47,286 nucleotides of DNA, from contig VBAT01000035.1 in the NCBI GenBank assembly GCA_005884665.1, positions 1-47,286 of the forward strand, given 5' to 3'. This DNA comes from Bacteroidota bacterium. GTDB taxonomy: Bacteria > Bacteroidota > Bacteroidia > Chitinophagales > Chitinophagaceae. Position numbers and translations under genes: made by a program. Below, one piece after another: positions 18,243 through 27,359 of this stretch; within the stretch, counting starts at the first letter, position 1, and each line of letters begins with the position of its first letter. The notes beneath the pieces are model-generated. The model did no database searches. It was not told the origin of the DNA and saw only the letters and a list, made by a program, of their open reading frames with translations.

Positions 18243-19604
18243 CTATTTTTTGAACAACTCTTCCTTCGGCACCACTTTCACCTTCATCCCATCTTTTAAT
18301 TTCTCGCTAATCGCATTGTAGGGATTAGTGACTACCTCGTCTCCTTCTTTCAGGCCACCCAATATCTCAATATTATTTATATCCTGTATTCCAGTTTTAA
18401 CGACGCCTTTTTTTACCGTTCCATCCTTTTGTAAAATAAACACCACCACTTCCAATTCATCACTGGCTATAAGCGGATCCTCAGCCATAGGATTGTCTTC
18501 CGGCTTTTTTTGCTGTTCTTCTTCTTTTTTCTTATCGGCCATGCTCTTATCACTTCCTTTTACTCTTGCATTAACCGAGGTGATGGGAATGGACAAAACA
18601 TTGTCATGCCTGCTGGTCTTTATTTCTGCGCTTGCGTTCATTCCCGGGCGAAATGGAAACTTTCTTGGTTTTGTAGGGTCCAGCAGATCTTTATACGATT
18701 CTTTATCCAACCGGATCCTTACCTCATAATTTGTTACATCATTGGAAGTAGCTGCGGCAGTTTTTGTGCTGTTAGCAATTTTTGTAACGACCCCTTTGAA
18801 CTTCCGGTTATTGTAAGCATCGACCTTGATATCGGCTGAATCACCGTAATTAACTTTTACAATATCATTTTCTCCCACATCTACCCGCACTTCCAATACG
18901 CTCATATCGGCCACCGTCATCATTTCGGTACCGACATTAAAACTGTTTCCTGCTACTCTTTCTCCTTTCTTTACTTTCAGGGATGAAATAACACCATCCA
19001 TTGGTGCCACCAACACCGTTCGGGTAAGATCTTTATTTGCCTTGGTAAGCCCCGTCTGTGTCGTTTGAACTTCCGCCCGCAGGCTTTTGATATTTTCCTT
19101 AGCCGCATTATAATTAGCCTGGGCTGACCGATATGTTGTTTCATACTGCTCTAGCTCTGCCTTGGAAATGATCTTTTGATCATACAGGGACTTGTTACGG
19201 TCGTAAGTCTGTTTGGCCTGATCAAGCGTAGCCTGTAATGCTTCCAATGAGGCAGTGCTATTCGCTACAGTGGCTTGCGACCGGCTAACCTGCGAAGCAG
19301 CCTCATCACGTTGCAATGCATAGATATCGGCGAACACACGTGCCAATACTTTTCCTTTGCGTACGCTATCCCCCTCTTCCACATTCAATTCAGTGATCTC
19401 GCCTGAAATATCGGGGCTTATTTTTATTTCTACTTCGGGGTAAATACCGCCGCTTGCATTTACTGTTTCAACGATCGTTCTCTTTGCAGCTTTTTCCGTG
19501 GATACCTTAATGCCATTGTCTTTACCGCCAAACAACTTTGCAATAATAAAAATACCGACCAGGATTACCAGTATGATCAATATCCACTTTAATTTTTTAT
19601 TCAT
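18243..19604 (-). CDS. Periplasmic adaptor (membrane-fusion) protein, HlyD/MacA-like
   Basis: This is a 453-residue efflux adaptor. It has an N-terminal membrane anchor (about residues 5-24), a barrel-sandwich half (ISPDISGEITELNVEEGDSVRKG), a long alpha-helical hairpin (about 95-190) and the second lipoyl half (LVAPMDGVISSLKVKKGERV). A beta-barrel domain and a membrane-proximal domain (VVKTGIQDINNIEILGGLKEGDEVV) follow. A charged KKKEEEQQKK insertion lies near residue 370. Such proteins bridge an inner-membrane pump to TolC. It follows the TolC gene by 38 bp, but no pump subunit is encoded next to the pair here. The MacA-like organisation suggests an ABC-type pump elsewhere. Confidence 0.9.
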   Translation of the reverse strand: MNKKLKWILIILVILVGIFIIAKLFGGKDNGIKVSTEKAAKRTIVETVNASGGIYPEVEIKISPDISGEITELNVEEGDSVRKGKVLARVFADIYALQRDEAASQVSRSQATVANSTASLEALQATLDQAKQTYDRNKSLYDQKIISKAELEQYETTYRSAQANYNAAKENIKSLRAEVQTTQTGLTKANKDLTRTVLVAPMDGVISSLKVKKGERVAGNSFNVGTEMMTVADMSVLEVRVDVGENDIVKVNYGDSADIKVDAYNNRKFKGVVTKIANSTKTAAATSNDVTNYEVRIRLDKESYKDLLDPTKPRKFPFRPGMNASAEIKTSRHDNVLSIPITSVNARVKGSDKSMADKKKEEEQQKKPEDNPMAEDPLIASDELEVVVFILQKDGTVKKGVVKTGIQDINNIEILGGLKEGDEVVTNPYNAISEKLKDGMKVKVVPKEELFKK

Positions 19605-19642
19605 TGTAACTACCTATTTAGATTTTATTATTGCAGACGGGC

Positions 19643-21076
19643 TTACAATTTCAGGCCCTGTCCCCTGTAAAACTCAAGCAATTTCATTTTAAAGACATAA
19701 TCGTATTGCGAATATAACAGATCATACTTTGCACGCTGAAGATCGTTTTGGCTTGTTATTAGCTCAAATGTAGACAGCAGTCCCACATCATATCTTTTCT
19801 GTGCAAAATCATAAACTCGTTGAGCTGTCTGAACAGTTTTTTTATTTGCATTGAATTTTTCAACGGCTGCTACGGCGTTTGTATATGCATTATAGATATC
19901 CTGTTTCAGCTGAATATCGCCCTGTTGCTTGGTGAGTTCATACTGTGACACGGTCAATTTTGCCCTTTCCCAATTGGTTCTTGCTGCAAGCCCGCTAAAC
20001 AGGGGAATATTCAAGCTTACTCCGACATTTGAACCGAAATTATTTCTTATTTGCTTACCAAAGACCGGTAGAGGTGTCATGCCAATCTTGGCACCGTCGG
20101 TATGCACAAGCACATCGTAATTAGTTCCGCCAACTGTGACAATGGCTCCTGTAGATCGTAGCGGGCCTTGTGCATAGATCGGAAATCTTTGGCCTGCATA
20201 ATTTGAGCCCGTGCCGCCTGATGCCGTAACGGTGGGAAACATCCTTCCCCTGGCTGCATCTACCGACTTCTGTGCCGCCTGCAAACGCAGGTCATTTACT
20301 TTTTGCTGAGCTAAATTAGCCAACGCTAATGCATACACCGCTTCAGGTTGCAGATCGGCTAATGGTATTATGGGTATCATTTCAACAGGAGGGGTGTCTA
20401 TGTCAAAAGGTGTCGCGGCATCCAATGTGAGCAACGCTTTCATCAATAATAGCGATTGCGTCACGGTCGCTTCGGCAGCTATCAAAGCAGAGCTATCCCT
20501 TGCCAGTTGTGCTTCCAGCTCGGCTGCGTTTAATTCAGGCAATTTACCTACATCTACCTGCTTTCTCGTGTTTTCCAACTGCGATCTCGAGAGGTCCACC
20601 TGGTTGCGGGCAATGTTCACCTGTTCTTTTGTGAGCAATATCTGCAAGTATGCGTTTGCTACGTTTAGTGCAATATCATCTCTAACCTTGTTAGTTTGCT
20701 GTTCGTCTGCCTGTAGTGTCAATTTATTTGACCTGATCGTATTATTAATCGAAAACCAATTGAATAGTGTCACATCGCTTTGTAATCCCATACCGGCACT
20801 AAAAAAATTAACATTCTCCAAAACACCTGTGGTTGGGTTCTCGTTAAGACCCCAGTTATATTGTCCGTTAAAGCCGACTCCCAGCGTTGGAATTCGTGAA
20901 GCCTTACTTTCCTTCAAAGTCAGTGCAGAAAACCTTGCCTGAAGATCGGTTTGTTTTACCGTGATATTGTTTTTTAACGCGTAGTCCACACATTTTTGCA
21001 ATGTCCATTTTTCTTGTCCAAAACAATTTGTGACCATCAACAATGCCAGGAAAAGTATTACAGTTCGCATTTTCAT
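19643..21076 (-). CDS. TolC-family outer-membrane efflux protein
   Basis: A signal peptide (MRTVILFLALLMVTNCFGQ) is followed by two repeats of the outer-membrane efflux protein domain (about 25-240 and 260-470). The repeats are rich in long alpha-helices with ALKNNITVKQTDLQAR and the internal-repeat counterpart VGLLSTFELITSQNDLQRAKYDLL. It forms the trimeric exit duct for the adjacent adaptor. Two starts are possible, the ATG at 21076 and the one at 21070. The -7 box at 21081-21088 puts the transcript start almost on the first ATG, so 21070 is slightly favoured. Confidence 0.9.
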   Translation of the reverse strand: MKMRTVILFLALLMVTNCFGQEKWTLQKCVDYALKNNITVKQTDLQARFSALTLKESKASRIPTLGVGFNGQYNWGLNENPTTGVLENVNFFSAGMGLQSDVTLFNWFSINNTIRSNKLTLQADEQQTNKVRDDIALNVANAYLQILLTKEQVNIARNQVDLSRSQLENTRKQVDVGKLPELNAAELEAQLARDSSALIAAEATVTQSLLLMKALLTLDAATPFDIDTPPVEMIPIIPLADLQPEAVYALALANLAQQKVNDLRLQAAQKSVDAARGRMFPTVTASGGTGSNYAGQRFPIYAQGPLRSTGAIVTVGGTNYDVLVHTDGAKIGMTPLPVFGKQIRNNFGSNVGVSLNIPLFSGLAARTNWERAKLTVSQYELTKQQGDIQLKQDIYNAYTNAVAAVEKFNANKKTVQTAQRVYDFAQKRYDVGLLSTFELITSQNDLQRAKYDLLYSQYDYVFKMKLLEFYRGQGLKL

Positions 21077-21080
21077 GTGG

Positions 21081-21088
21081 CAAAAATA
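21081..21088 (-). promoter_or_regulatory. TolC/adaptor operon promoter, -7 box
   Basis: Minus-strand TATTTTTG matches TAnnTTTG. It is only 4 bp from the first possible ATG, implying a nearly leaderless transcript or use of the second ATG at 21070. Confidence 0.55.
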
Positions 21089-21137
21089 AAAGAATTCAAA
21101 TGGGACGCTAATGAATTTTGATAAACAGAGGTTAATT

Positions 21138-22301
21138 TTAATTAATTTGTTTCAACGCCTGTTTCAAATCATCAATTAGATATTGAGGTTCTTCTAATCC
21201 CGCATACATCCTCACATATCGATGCCCGGGGTTGGAAGGATCGAAATCGCCGGGCGGAATACCAGCACATTTCGGTATCACCAGGCTTTCATGCCCGCCC
21301 CAGCTCACCGCCATCATAATGTGTTTAAGACTTTCGCAAAACCTGACGATCGACTCCCGTTTATTCGTCCTGAGCACAAAAGTAAATAAGCCGCAGGCCC
21401 CACTCATTTGCCGCCGGGCCAGTTCATACTGCGGGAAAGTTTTATCAAGAGGAAAAATAACCGATTCAATGGCGGGATGTTGTTTGAGAAAATCAATTAC
21501 CTCCAAAGTTGAACCTGCGATCCGGTCAAATCTCGCCGGCAATGTTCGTAACCCTCTTATCAGAAGCCAGGCATTGAATGGCTGGATGCCACTGCCGATA
21601 TTCAGATATTCGCTGTCAAATATTTTCTTCATCATCTGGTGAGAACCACTTAACACACCGCCTAATGTATCACTGTGCCCGCTGATATATTTTGTGGCAG
21701 TTTGCATGGAAAGATCGATTCCCATTTCAATGGGTTTTTGATAAAGCGGAGAGCAATAGCTATTATCGATCATTGTAATGATGCCTTTCGGTCTGGCCAC
21801 TGAGGCAATTGCCATAATATCCTGTAATGCGTAATCCCAGCTGTTGGGCGACTCGAGATAATACAAGGTTGTATTGTTCCCTGTTGCCTGTTCCCAGTTG
21901 TCAGTTCTTGTGCCATCGATATAGGTTGTCGTTACGCCGAACCTGGGCAATATGACATCAAACATGCGTTGAGCCCATGTATAAGGAGATTTTACCGACA
22001 CGATATGATCACCGGCTTTTACATTAGCCAGTACTCCTGCGAAGATGGCCGCAGCGCCGCTATTGAAGACCAGGCAATCTTCAGCTCCATCGAGCGCTGC
22101 CAATTTTTTACGCAGTATCTCAACGGTAGGATTCAGTCCGCGGCTGTATAAATAACCGCCCATCTCATCCTCGAAAGCCTGGCGCAGGTTATCCACTTTT
22201 TTAAATGCAAAATTGCTGGTCTGCATGATCGGCGGCGAGACCGCATTGAAATAATTTTCCCGATCCTCGCCCAATTCATTGATGATATAAGAGAGGTCCA
22301 T
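21138..22301 (-). CDS. PLP-dependent Cys/Met metabolism enzyme (cystathionine lyase / synthase family)
   Basis: This 387-residue fold-type I PLP enzyme belongs to the Cys/Met metabolism family. It has YLYSRGLNPTVEILRKKLAAL near the start and the phosphate-binding FNSGAAAIFA. The cofactor aspartate lies in MIDNSYCSPL, and the Schiff-base lysine is residue 204 in MQTATKYISGHSD. The C-terminal substrate motif SWGGHESLVIPK is present. Such enzymes act on sulfur amino acids (gamma-synthase, beta- or gamma-lyase), and the exact reaction cannot be told. It starts 3 bp after the amino-acid permease gene, which suggests uptake followed by breakdown of the same amino acid. Confidence 0.88.
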   Translation of the reverse strand: MDLSYIINELGEDRENYFNAVSPPIMQTSNFAFKKVDNLRQAFEDEMGGYLYSRGLNPTVEILRKKLAALDGAEDCLVFNSGAAAIFAGVLANVKAGDHIVSVKSPYTWAQRMFDVILPRFGVTTTYIDGTRTDNWEQATGNNTTLYYLESPNSWDYALQDIMAIASVARPKGIITMIDNSYCSPLYQKPIEMGIDLSMQTATKYISGHSDTLGGVLSGSHQMMKKIFDSEYLNIGSGIQPFNAWLLIRGLRTLPARFDRIAGSTLEVIDFLKQHPAIESVIFPLDKTFPQYELARRQMSGACGLFTFVLRTNKRESIVRFCESLKHIMMAVSWGGHESLVIPKCAGIPPGDFDPSNPGHRYVRMYAGLEEPQYLIDDLKQALKQIN

Positions 22302-22304
22302 TTT

Positions 22305-23666
22305 TTAGCTTGTTTTTTTTAATGCTTTTGCAATAAAATATATGGCGATGAAAAACGCAAGCACCGATGATCCAACCAGCGCGGCATTATCATTATTCTT
22401 GTAGTCGAGGGCAATGCTGATAGCCACGAAAGAATAGGCCGCCATAAAGATCAATGTCAGCCAGGGATACAATTTCATACTGAAAATACCAGTGCCATTG
22501 AGATGAGCTGTTCTCTTGCGGATAACAAAAATGCTACCGGCCGATAGCACCATTCCGAAGGAATCGAGGAAAATACTAAAGCTTAACAGCTTGTCGAATT
22601 TCCTGGCCCAGAATACTGATACAGCTGCTAAAACAGCAAAAACAGTCAGGGCAACCACCAGTGCTCCCCGATTGTTCTTTTTCTGGAAAGCTGCCGGTAG
22701 GATCTTGTCATCACTCATGGCATACATCACCCTGGGGTTGCTTAGCAGCAGCGCATTGATGTAAGCCAACACACTCAGGAAAAGAAAAGCCGACAATATT
22801 CTTTCAGCGTTTACTCCAAAAATCTTCGAGGCCATAATGGCGGCGATATTCGGTGCCGCTTTTTGCGCTTCTATTTTCATATTCTCAAAACCGATGACAT
22901 GCACATACGCATAGTTGATGGCCAGGTACAACGTAATTATAATGAAGATCCCCATGAAGATACCCCGTGGGATATAGCGGTCAGGCTTATTTACCTCAAA
23001 ACCGAAATTGATCGTTTGCTGGTAACCGCCATAAGTGAAACTCACGGCCACCAATCCCAGTCCAAATGCCTTGACGTATTCTCTTAGGCCAGGTGAAATC
23101 GCCGGCATGGCCGCGGACGGTGTTGAAGGGTCGACCGCAAAAAAAATCGGCGCGATAAGCAACAGAATAAGGGTGATCTTAATGATAGTTAGAATCACCT
23201 GGGTTTTGGCACTCAGCCTCAGTCCCAGCATGTTGACAGCATAGAAAATTATGATGGCCACCAGCGCGATAATGGTATGAACAATCTGGATGGTACCAGG
23301 ATCTGTTATTCCCGGCATAATAACCCCGGTGATATATTCACTTCCTACCAGAGCTACCGCTGCACCCGATGCTGCATTGGAGACAAGGATGATGCAGTTG
23401 ATGGCAAAGGCTATGGATGGGTGGTAAGCGTAAGAAAAAACTTTGTAATACCCGCCCATCACGGGAAGGCGGGACCCAATCTCGGCATATGTAAGTGCGC
23501 CGCACAGAGCCACCAGGCCCCCGGCCAGCCAAATGACAAAGAAAATAAGTGGCGTTGGAGATTCTTTAGCAACATTAGCAGGAGTGCGAAATATGCCCAT
23601 TCCGATCACCAGGCTCACGACAATCAATGTAAAATCAAAGAGTCCGAGCTTATTCTTGGGGGTCAT
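22305..23666 (-). CDS. APC-family amino-acid permease
   Basis: This is a 453-residue, twelve-helix amino acid-polyamine-organocation transporter. The N-terminal motif is LGLFDFTLIVVSLVIGMGIFRTPANVA, typical of the first helix and its GxG break. LVALCGALTYAEIGSRLPVMGGYY is the second-helix signature. The start at 23666 (MTPKNKLGLFDF) is the family-like one; an in-frame ATG at 23705 would precede the transcript start predicted from the -7 box at 23717-23724. It is co-transcribed with the PLP enzyme, which hints at a sulfur amino acid as substrate. That link is inference from context. Confidence 0.88.
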   Translation of the reverse strand: MTPKNKLGLFDFTLIVVSLVIGMGIFRTPANVAKESPTPLIFFVIWLAGGLVALCGALTYAEIGSRLPVMGGYYKVFSYAYHPSIAFAINCIILVSNAASGAAVALVGSEYITGVIMPGITDPGTIQIVHTIIALVAIIIFYAVNMLGLRLSAKTQVILTIIKITLILLLIAPIFFAVDPSTPSAAMPAISPGLREYVKAFGLGLVAVSFTYGGYQQTINFGFEVNKPDRYIPRGIFMGIFIIITLYLAINYAYVHVIGFENMKIEAQKAAPNIAAIMASKIFGVNAERILSAFLFLSVLAYINALLLSNPRVMYAMSDDKILPAAFQKKNNRGALVVALTVFAVLAAVSVFWARKFDKLLSFSIFLDSFGMVLSAGSIFVIRKRTAHLNGTGIFSMKLYPWLTLIFMAAYSFVAISIALDYKNNDNAALVGSSVLAFFIAIYFIAKALKKTS

Positions 23667-23692
23667 GCAATGAAGATAGGGAAAAAACGTTC

Positions 23693-23700
23693 TACCTTTA
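23693..23700 (+). promoter_or_regulatory. Promoter of the TonB receptor at 23724, -7 box
   Basis: Plus-strand TACCTTTA differs from TAnnTTTG only in the last base. It gives a leader of about 18 nt to the ATG at 23724 and supports that start over the longer open frame. Confidence 0.55.
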
Positions 23701-23716
23701 CCCAATCTAACCAGAC

Positions 23717-23724
23717 CAAATCTA
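23717..23724 (-). promoter_or_regulatory. Promoter of the permease/PLP-enzyme operon, -7 box
   Basis: Minus-strand TAGATTTG is a full match to TAnnTTTG, about 50 bp upstream of the permease start. Its first base overlaps the start codon of the divergent TonB receptor gene. Confidence 0.55.
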
Positions 23725-25829
23725 TGAAACCAACTCTACTCTGCATCGTCACCCTGTTGTTGTTCTCATTGCAAGGCATGTCGCAGGACGAGCCCGCCGA
23801 TTCTTCCAAAACGCTTGGAGAAGTAACCATAAAAGCATATGAACAAAACCGTAAGCTAATTGAAGTAGCGGCCCCCGTTGGTATTACTGGACAATCACAA
23901 TTAAAACGTTTCAGCAACACAAGCATCCTGCCAGCTCTCAATATCATCCCGGGTGTAAGAATGGAAGAACGTTCTCCCGGCAGTTACCGGCTGAATGTCC
24001 GCGGCAGCTCATTGCGTTCTCCTTTTGGAGTAAGGGACGTAAAGATATACATCAATGATATTCCACTTACCGATCCCAGCGGGAACACCTATCTCAACCA
24101 GCTCAGCTATTATAATTTCAATTCGATCGAGATAATCAAGGGTCCAGCCAGTAGTCTCTACGGTGCCGGCATTGGTGGTGCGATGCTCATACATACATTA
24201 CCGGCTTCATGGTACCAGGGCGCATCGTTGGATTATTCAATGGGCAGCTTCAACAATTACAATATTAATGTGAATGTGAAGACGGGCAAGGAGGATCACA
24301 GGAACAGCTTCAATTATTCTCACCTGGCTTCTGATGGTTATCGTGTTCAAACCCGAACCCGTAAGGACATAGCCACATGGGAAAGCCAATTGAAAGTAAA
24401 CGACAAACAGTCCCTTCGTGCGTTCATGTCATACAGCGATCTTTATTATCAGACTCCCGGTGCATTGACATTAGCGCAATACAATGCCGATCCGAGACAG
24501 GCCAGACCAAAAGCCGGAACACAACCCAGCGCCGTCGATGCCAAAGCCGCCATCTTTCAAAAAATATTTATAGCAGGCTTCAGCAGCGAATATAACTTCA
24601 ATGAGCATTGGCAGAATACGACTTCGCTTTATGGATCCTATACCGATTTCCGCAATCCCGGTATAAGAGTGTATGAATACAGGAAAGAGCCTCATTTCGG
24701 CGGAAGAAGCGTATTCACTTTTATAAAGCAAGTGGGTGAGATGGCCCTCCAACTGAATGCGGGCGTAGAAGCGCAAAAAGGATTTTTCAACACAAAAGAT
24801 TACACCAACAAATCAGGTGTGTCTGATTCATTGCTCACAGATGACAACATCAATCTCTGGCAATATTTGATCTTCACCCAGGTCGACCTTAAACTACCTC
24901 ACGGGTTTATCATTACGGCAGGTATAAGCTTTAACAAGTCGGAAATGCAATTCGTTAACCTGGTGTCACGACCTTCCAAAACCCAGGAAAGGAAGTTTGA
25001 AAGTAAATTCCCTCCGCATCTTGGTATTTTAAAAAGAATCACGAAAGATATTTCGATTTATGCAAGCGCTGCAAGGGGATTCTCAACGCCTACCAGTTCC
25101 GAATTGCGGCCCGCAGGCGGATTGTTCGGAATCAACCTGCAACCGCAAGACGGTATGGACTATGAATTGGGTCTGCGGGGCAATCTTTTCGGTGGCAAGT
25201 TATACTTCGACGCCAGCGGTTTTTTCTTTCACCTGGACAATACGATCGTACAGCGCATAGACAACTCCGGCAATTATTATTATGTGAACGCTGGATCCAC
25301 GAAGCAAAACGGGGCAGAATATTATATTTCTTATCAGTTCGTGGATCATCCTGATCATTTTATTACATCAGCAAAGCTTTGGATAAGCCATGCATTTCAT
25401 GATTTCCATTACGACGAATTCATACAACAAACAAAGGACGGCGCTGGCAATATCATCACACTGGATTCTTCGGGCAATAAACTGCCGGGTGTGCCGAGAA
25501 ACACCGTTATCAGTGGGCTGGATATTTCCTGCAAGGCTGGATTATATCTGAATTTGACTTACAATTATACCGATCCAGTATATCTCAATGATGGCAATAC
25601 CGAACATGCGAGTCCCTTCAATCTTATCGGACTGAGATTGGGTTACCGTAAAAACTTCAAGAAAAAGGTCGCAATGGAATTATTCGCCGGCGGTGACAAT
25701 TTAACCGATGTAAAATACAGTCTTGGCAACGATATCAATGCTGCAGTAGGACGTTATTACAACGCAGCACCGGGAAGGAATTATTATGCAGGAGTTTCCT
25801 TACAGTGGATGAAGGCCCCAAAAAACTAG
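23724..25829 (+). CDS. TonB-dependent receptor, siderophore/FecA-like
   Basis: The 701-residue product has a signal peptide (MKPTLLCIVTLLLFSLQGMSQ), a TonB-box-like stretch (LGEVTIKAYEQN) and a plug domain (about 45-160; NIIPGVRMEERSPGSYRLNVRG and IEIIKGPASSLYGAGIGGAML). The barrel carries a late C-terminal region typical of iron-chelate receptors (FAGGDNLTDVKYSLGNDIN). There is no carboxypeptidase-regulatory domain, unlike the receptor at 13659. The start is set at 23724 because of the signal peptide and the -7 box at 23693-23700. The open frame upstream has no signal peptide and overlaps the permease. The substrate is unknown; an iron complex is the most likely class. Confidence 0.9.
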   Translation: MKPTLLCIVTLLLFSLQGMSQDEPADSSKTLGEVTIKAYEQNRKLIEVAAPVGITGQSQLKRFSNTSILPALNIIPGVRMEERSPGSYRLNVRGSSLRSPFGVRDVKIYINDIPLTDPSGNTYLNQLSYYNFNSIEIIKGPASSLYGAGIGGAMLIHTLPASWYQGASLDYSMGSFNNYNINVNVKTGKEDHRNSFNYSHLASDGYRVQTRTRKDIATWESQLKVNDKQSLRAFMSYSDLYYQTPGALTLAQYNADPRQARPKAGTQPSAVDAKAAIFQKIFIAGFSSEYNFNEHWQNTTSLYGSYTDFRNPGIRVYEYRKEPHFGGRSVFTFIKQVGEMALQLNAGVEAQKGFFNTKDYTNKSGVSDSLLTDDNINLWQYLIFTQVDLKLPHGFIITAGISFNKSEMQFVNLVSRPSKTQERKFESKFPPHLGILKRITKDISIYASAARGFSTPTSSELRPAGGLFGINLQPQDGMDYELGLRGNLFGGKLYFDASGFFFHLDNTIVQRIDNSGNYYYVNAGSTKQNGAEYYISYQFVDHPDHFITSAKLWISHAFHDFHYDEFIQQTKDGAGNIITLDSSGNKLPGVPRNTVISGLDISCKAGLYLNLTYNYTDPVYLNDGNTEHASPFNLIGLRLGYRKNFKKKVAMELFAGGDNLTDVKYSLGNDINAAVGRYYNAAPGRNYYAGVSLQWMKAPKN

Positions 25830-25831
25830 TA

Positions 25832-25891
25832 ACGTATCAGGCCGCTTCAAGGCATTACAAAGTCGTTCAACATTAGAGCGGCCAGGTACGT
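25832..25891. terminator. Long-stem inverted repeat between convergent genes
   Basis: GGCCGCT (25840-25846) pairs with AGCGGCC (25877-25883), and an outer ACGTA/TACGT pair extends it. The loop is about 30 nt and there is no clear T-run. Its position between two convergent genes suggests a bidirectional transcription barrier. Confidence 0.4.
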
Positions 25892-25904
25892 ATCCCTAAT
25901 TCTG

Positions 25905-26264
25905 CTAGTTATTAGCCGCCCCATTGTCTATCCAGCATACAATCACATTTATTTGCGAAGCCGATAAACGGCCATCCTTCGGCATAGTCCCGTTTATCAC
26001 AGCCGACCGGATCGACGCCCTTGCATTAACTACCTGCTGGTATGTTGTTAATGGCCCCGGGCCATTGTTGCTTCCCGCTGCATGACAGTTTGAACCTGTT
26101 GCGCAGGTTGATTGAATGATCGGGCTGACATCTGTCATAAACGATTTTGTACCTCCGCTGCAATCTACAGATGCAACCATGCCGCTGGTGCCTTTGCTGC
26201 AGGCTATTGCCACAATGGTAATTATTCCAGCCAGATAATAAAGAAACCTGTTTTTCATAGACAA
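25905..26264 (-). CDS. Small lipoprotein with a haem-c-like CH motif
   Basis: This 119-residue lipoprotein (lipobox near VAIACSKG, lipidated cysteine about residue 22) has a domain resembling the short cytochrome-c-like modules common in Bacteroidota. Family-like landmarks are FMTDVSPIIQSTCA, then CH, then a methionine in NGTMPKDGRLSASQI that could be the distal haem ligand, and the final IVCWIDNGA. The haem site is unusual: C-A-T-G-S-N-C-H has five residues between the cysteines instead of two. Haem attachment is therefore uncertain. It follows the DUF6089 gene by 24 bp and should be co-transcribed with it. Confidence 0.65.
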   Translation of the reverse strand: MSMKNRFLYYLAGIITIVAIACSKGTSGMVASVDCSGGTKSFMTDVSPIIQSTCATGSNCHAAGSNNGPGPLTTYQQVVNARASIRSAVINGTMPKDGRLSASQINVIVCWIDNGAANN

Positions 26265-26288
26265 TCTTTTAAAGAGTAATACATATAC

Positions 26289-27038
26289 CTAAAACTTTTC
26301 CGGGCAAGCCAGCGTGTTCTTTTTTCCCAGGCGATACACTACGCCGATCGTATGACTATAATAATGATCACCTCTTGCCGGGTTGACGGCCCGGCTGAAT
26401 CCATCGAGATAATCATTTGACATAATGCGGTAAGAGGTCTCCGCGCTGATACCAATGCGGTCTGAAAAATAATACCGGATCCCGGCCCCAACGGGTGCAA
26501 CCACTAACATATGCGGCAAAGGATGTTGTACATCCACCGGTAACCCAGTCAACAATTCGGAGTTTGCGGGAAAATATTCTGTATCGAGGTGGCTATAGTC
26601 TCTTTTAATACTAACAACGCTGAATCCAACTCCTGCAAACACGTAAGGAGAAAATCCCCGGCTCACATAATTTCTTCCAAACAGGTTCCATTCGGCGATA
26701 CCAGACATCTCGATCACCGGCGAATGAAAATTAAAATTCCGGTGTTGCCGGTAAGCCGGTTCATTATAGGCTGCATCGTTTCCACTTAATGAGCCAACGG
26801 CAAGATTAGCTCGAAGGGCAAATGAGGAATTGATCAATTTCGATGCGAAAAGATTGACGAGGGGACGCAATGTTCTGTACGATCCTACTGGCGATGGCGT
26901 AAGATCGCCCTGGTAAATAAAGGTGCCTGCACCCAGGCCAAACTGGAACTTTGCAACATTTGTTTGTCCGTTAGTTATTAAACTACTGCCAAGTAAAATC
27001 AGCACAACGCAAACAGGGTCCTGCCAGGTTGATCTCAT
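26289..27038 (-). CDS. DUF6089-type outer-membrane beta-barrel protein
   Basis: With the start at 27038 the product has 249 residues: a signal peptide (to about residue 25, SSLITNGQ) and then a barrel of the DUF6089/OmpW-like type. Alternating aromatic strands include FQFGLGAGTFIYQGDLTPSP near the N-terminus, FSPYVFAGVGFSVVSI in the middle and HYYSHTIGVVYRLGKK at the end. The frame is open to 27062, but MRSTWQDP gives the better signal peptide. Such proteins are common in Bacteroidota and have no assigned function. Confidence 0.75.
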   Translation of the reverse strand: MRSTWQDPVCVVLILLGSSLITNGQTNVAKFQFGLGAGTFIYQGDLTPSPVGSYRTLRPLVNLFASKLINSSFALRANLAVGSLSGNDAAYNEPAYRQHRNFNFHSPVIEMSGIAEWNLFGRNYVSRGFSPYVFAGVGFSVVSIKRDYSHLDTEYFPANSELLTGLPVDVQHPLPHMLVVAPVGAGIRYYFSDRIGISAETSYRIMSNDYLDGFSRAVNPARGDHYYSHTIGVVYRLGKKNTLACPEKF

Positions 27039-27342
27039 CGGGTTTGATTTTATGATGTACAATAAGGTCCTTAGCAGCGTTACGGTAGGTAAGAAATAAG
27101 GAGTAATGGTTAAACATCGAACATACTCCTAACGTAGAAAACTGTCATAGTTGTTCGGAAAAGATGTTAAAGAAATGCTGGAATGTTTTGCAGACACAGT
27201 TATGACACACTTAAAGGAGTGCGAAGAAACAGTGCGAGCGCGAAAGAGAAAGAAAATCCAGGAAGCATCGCACTCGCTCTGTTTCTCCCTCTATTCTTCA
27301 TACTCTGTTGAAAACTCTTGCTGCCATCAAAACTTCTCTCCC

Positions 27343-27350
27343 TACATTTG
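27343..27350 (+). promoter_or_regulatory. Promoter of the cobalamin riboswitch/BtuB transcript, -7 box
   Basis: Plus-strand TACATTTG fits TAnnTTTG, with a CTTG -33-like element at about 27317-27320. The predicted transcript start, about 27357, coincides with the 5' edge of the riboswitch. The upstream gap 27063-27342 holds nothing else recognisable. Confidence 0.7.
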
Positions 27351-27359
27351 CAATGATTT

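Noticed and set aside
23277..23723. N-terminal extension of the TonB receptor
   Set aside because: It overlaps the permease gene on the other strand, lacks a signal peptide, and precedes the promoter and the signal-peptide start at 23724.
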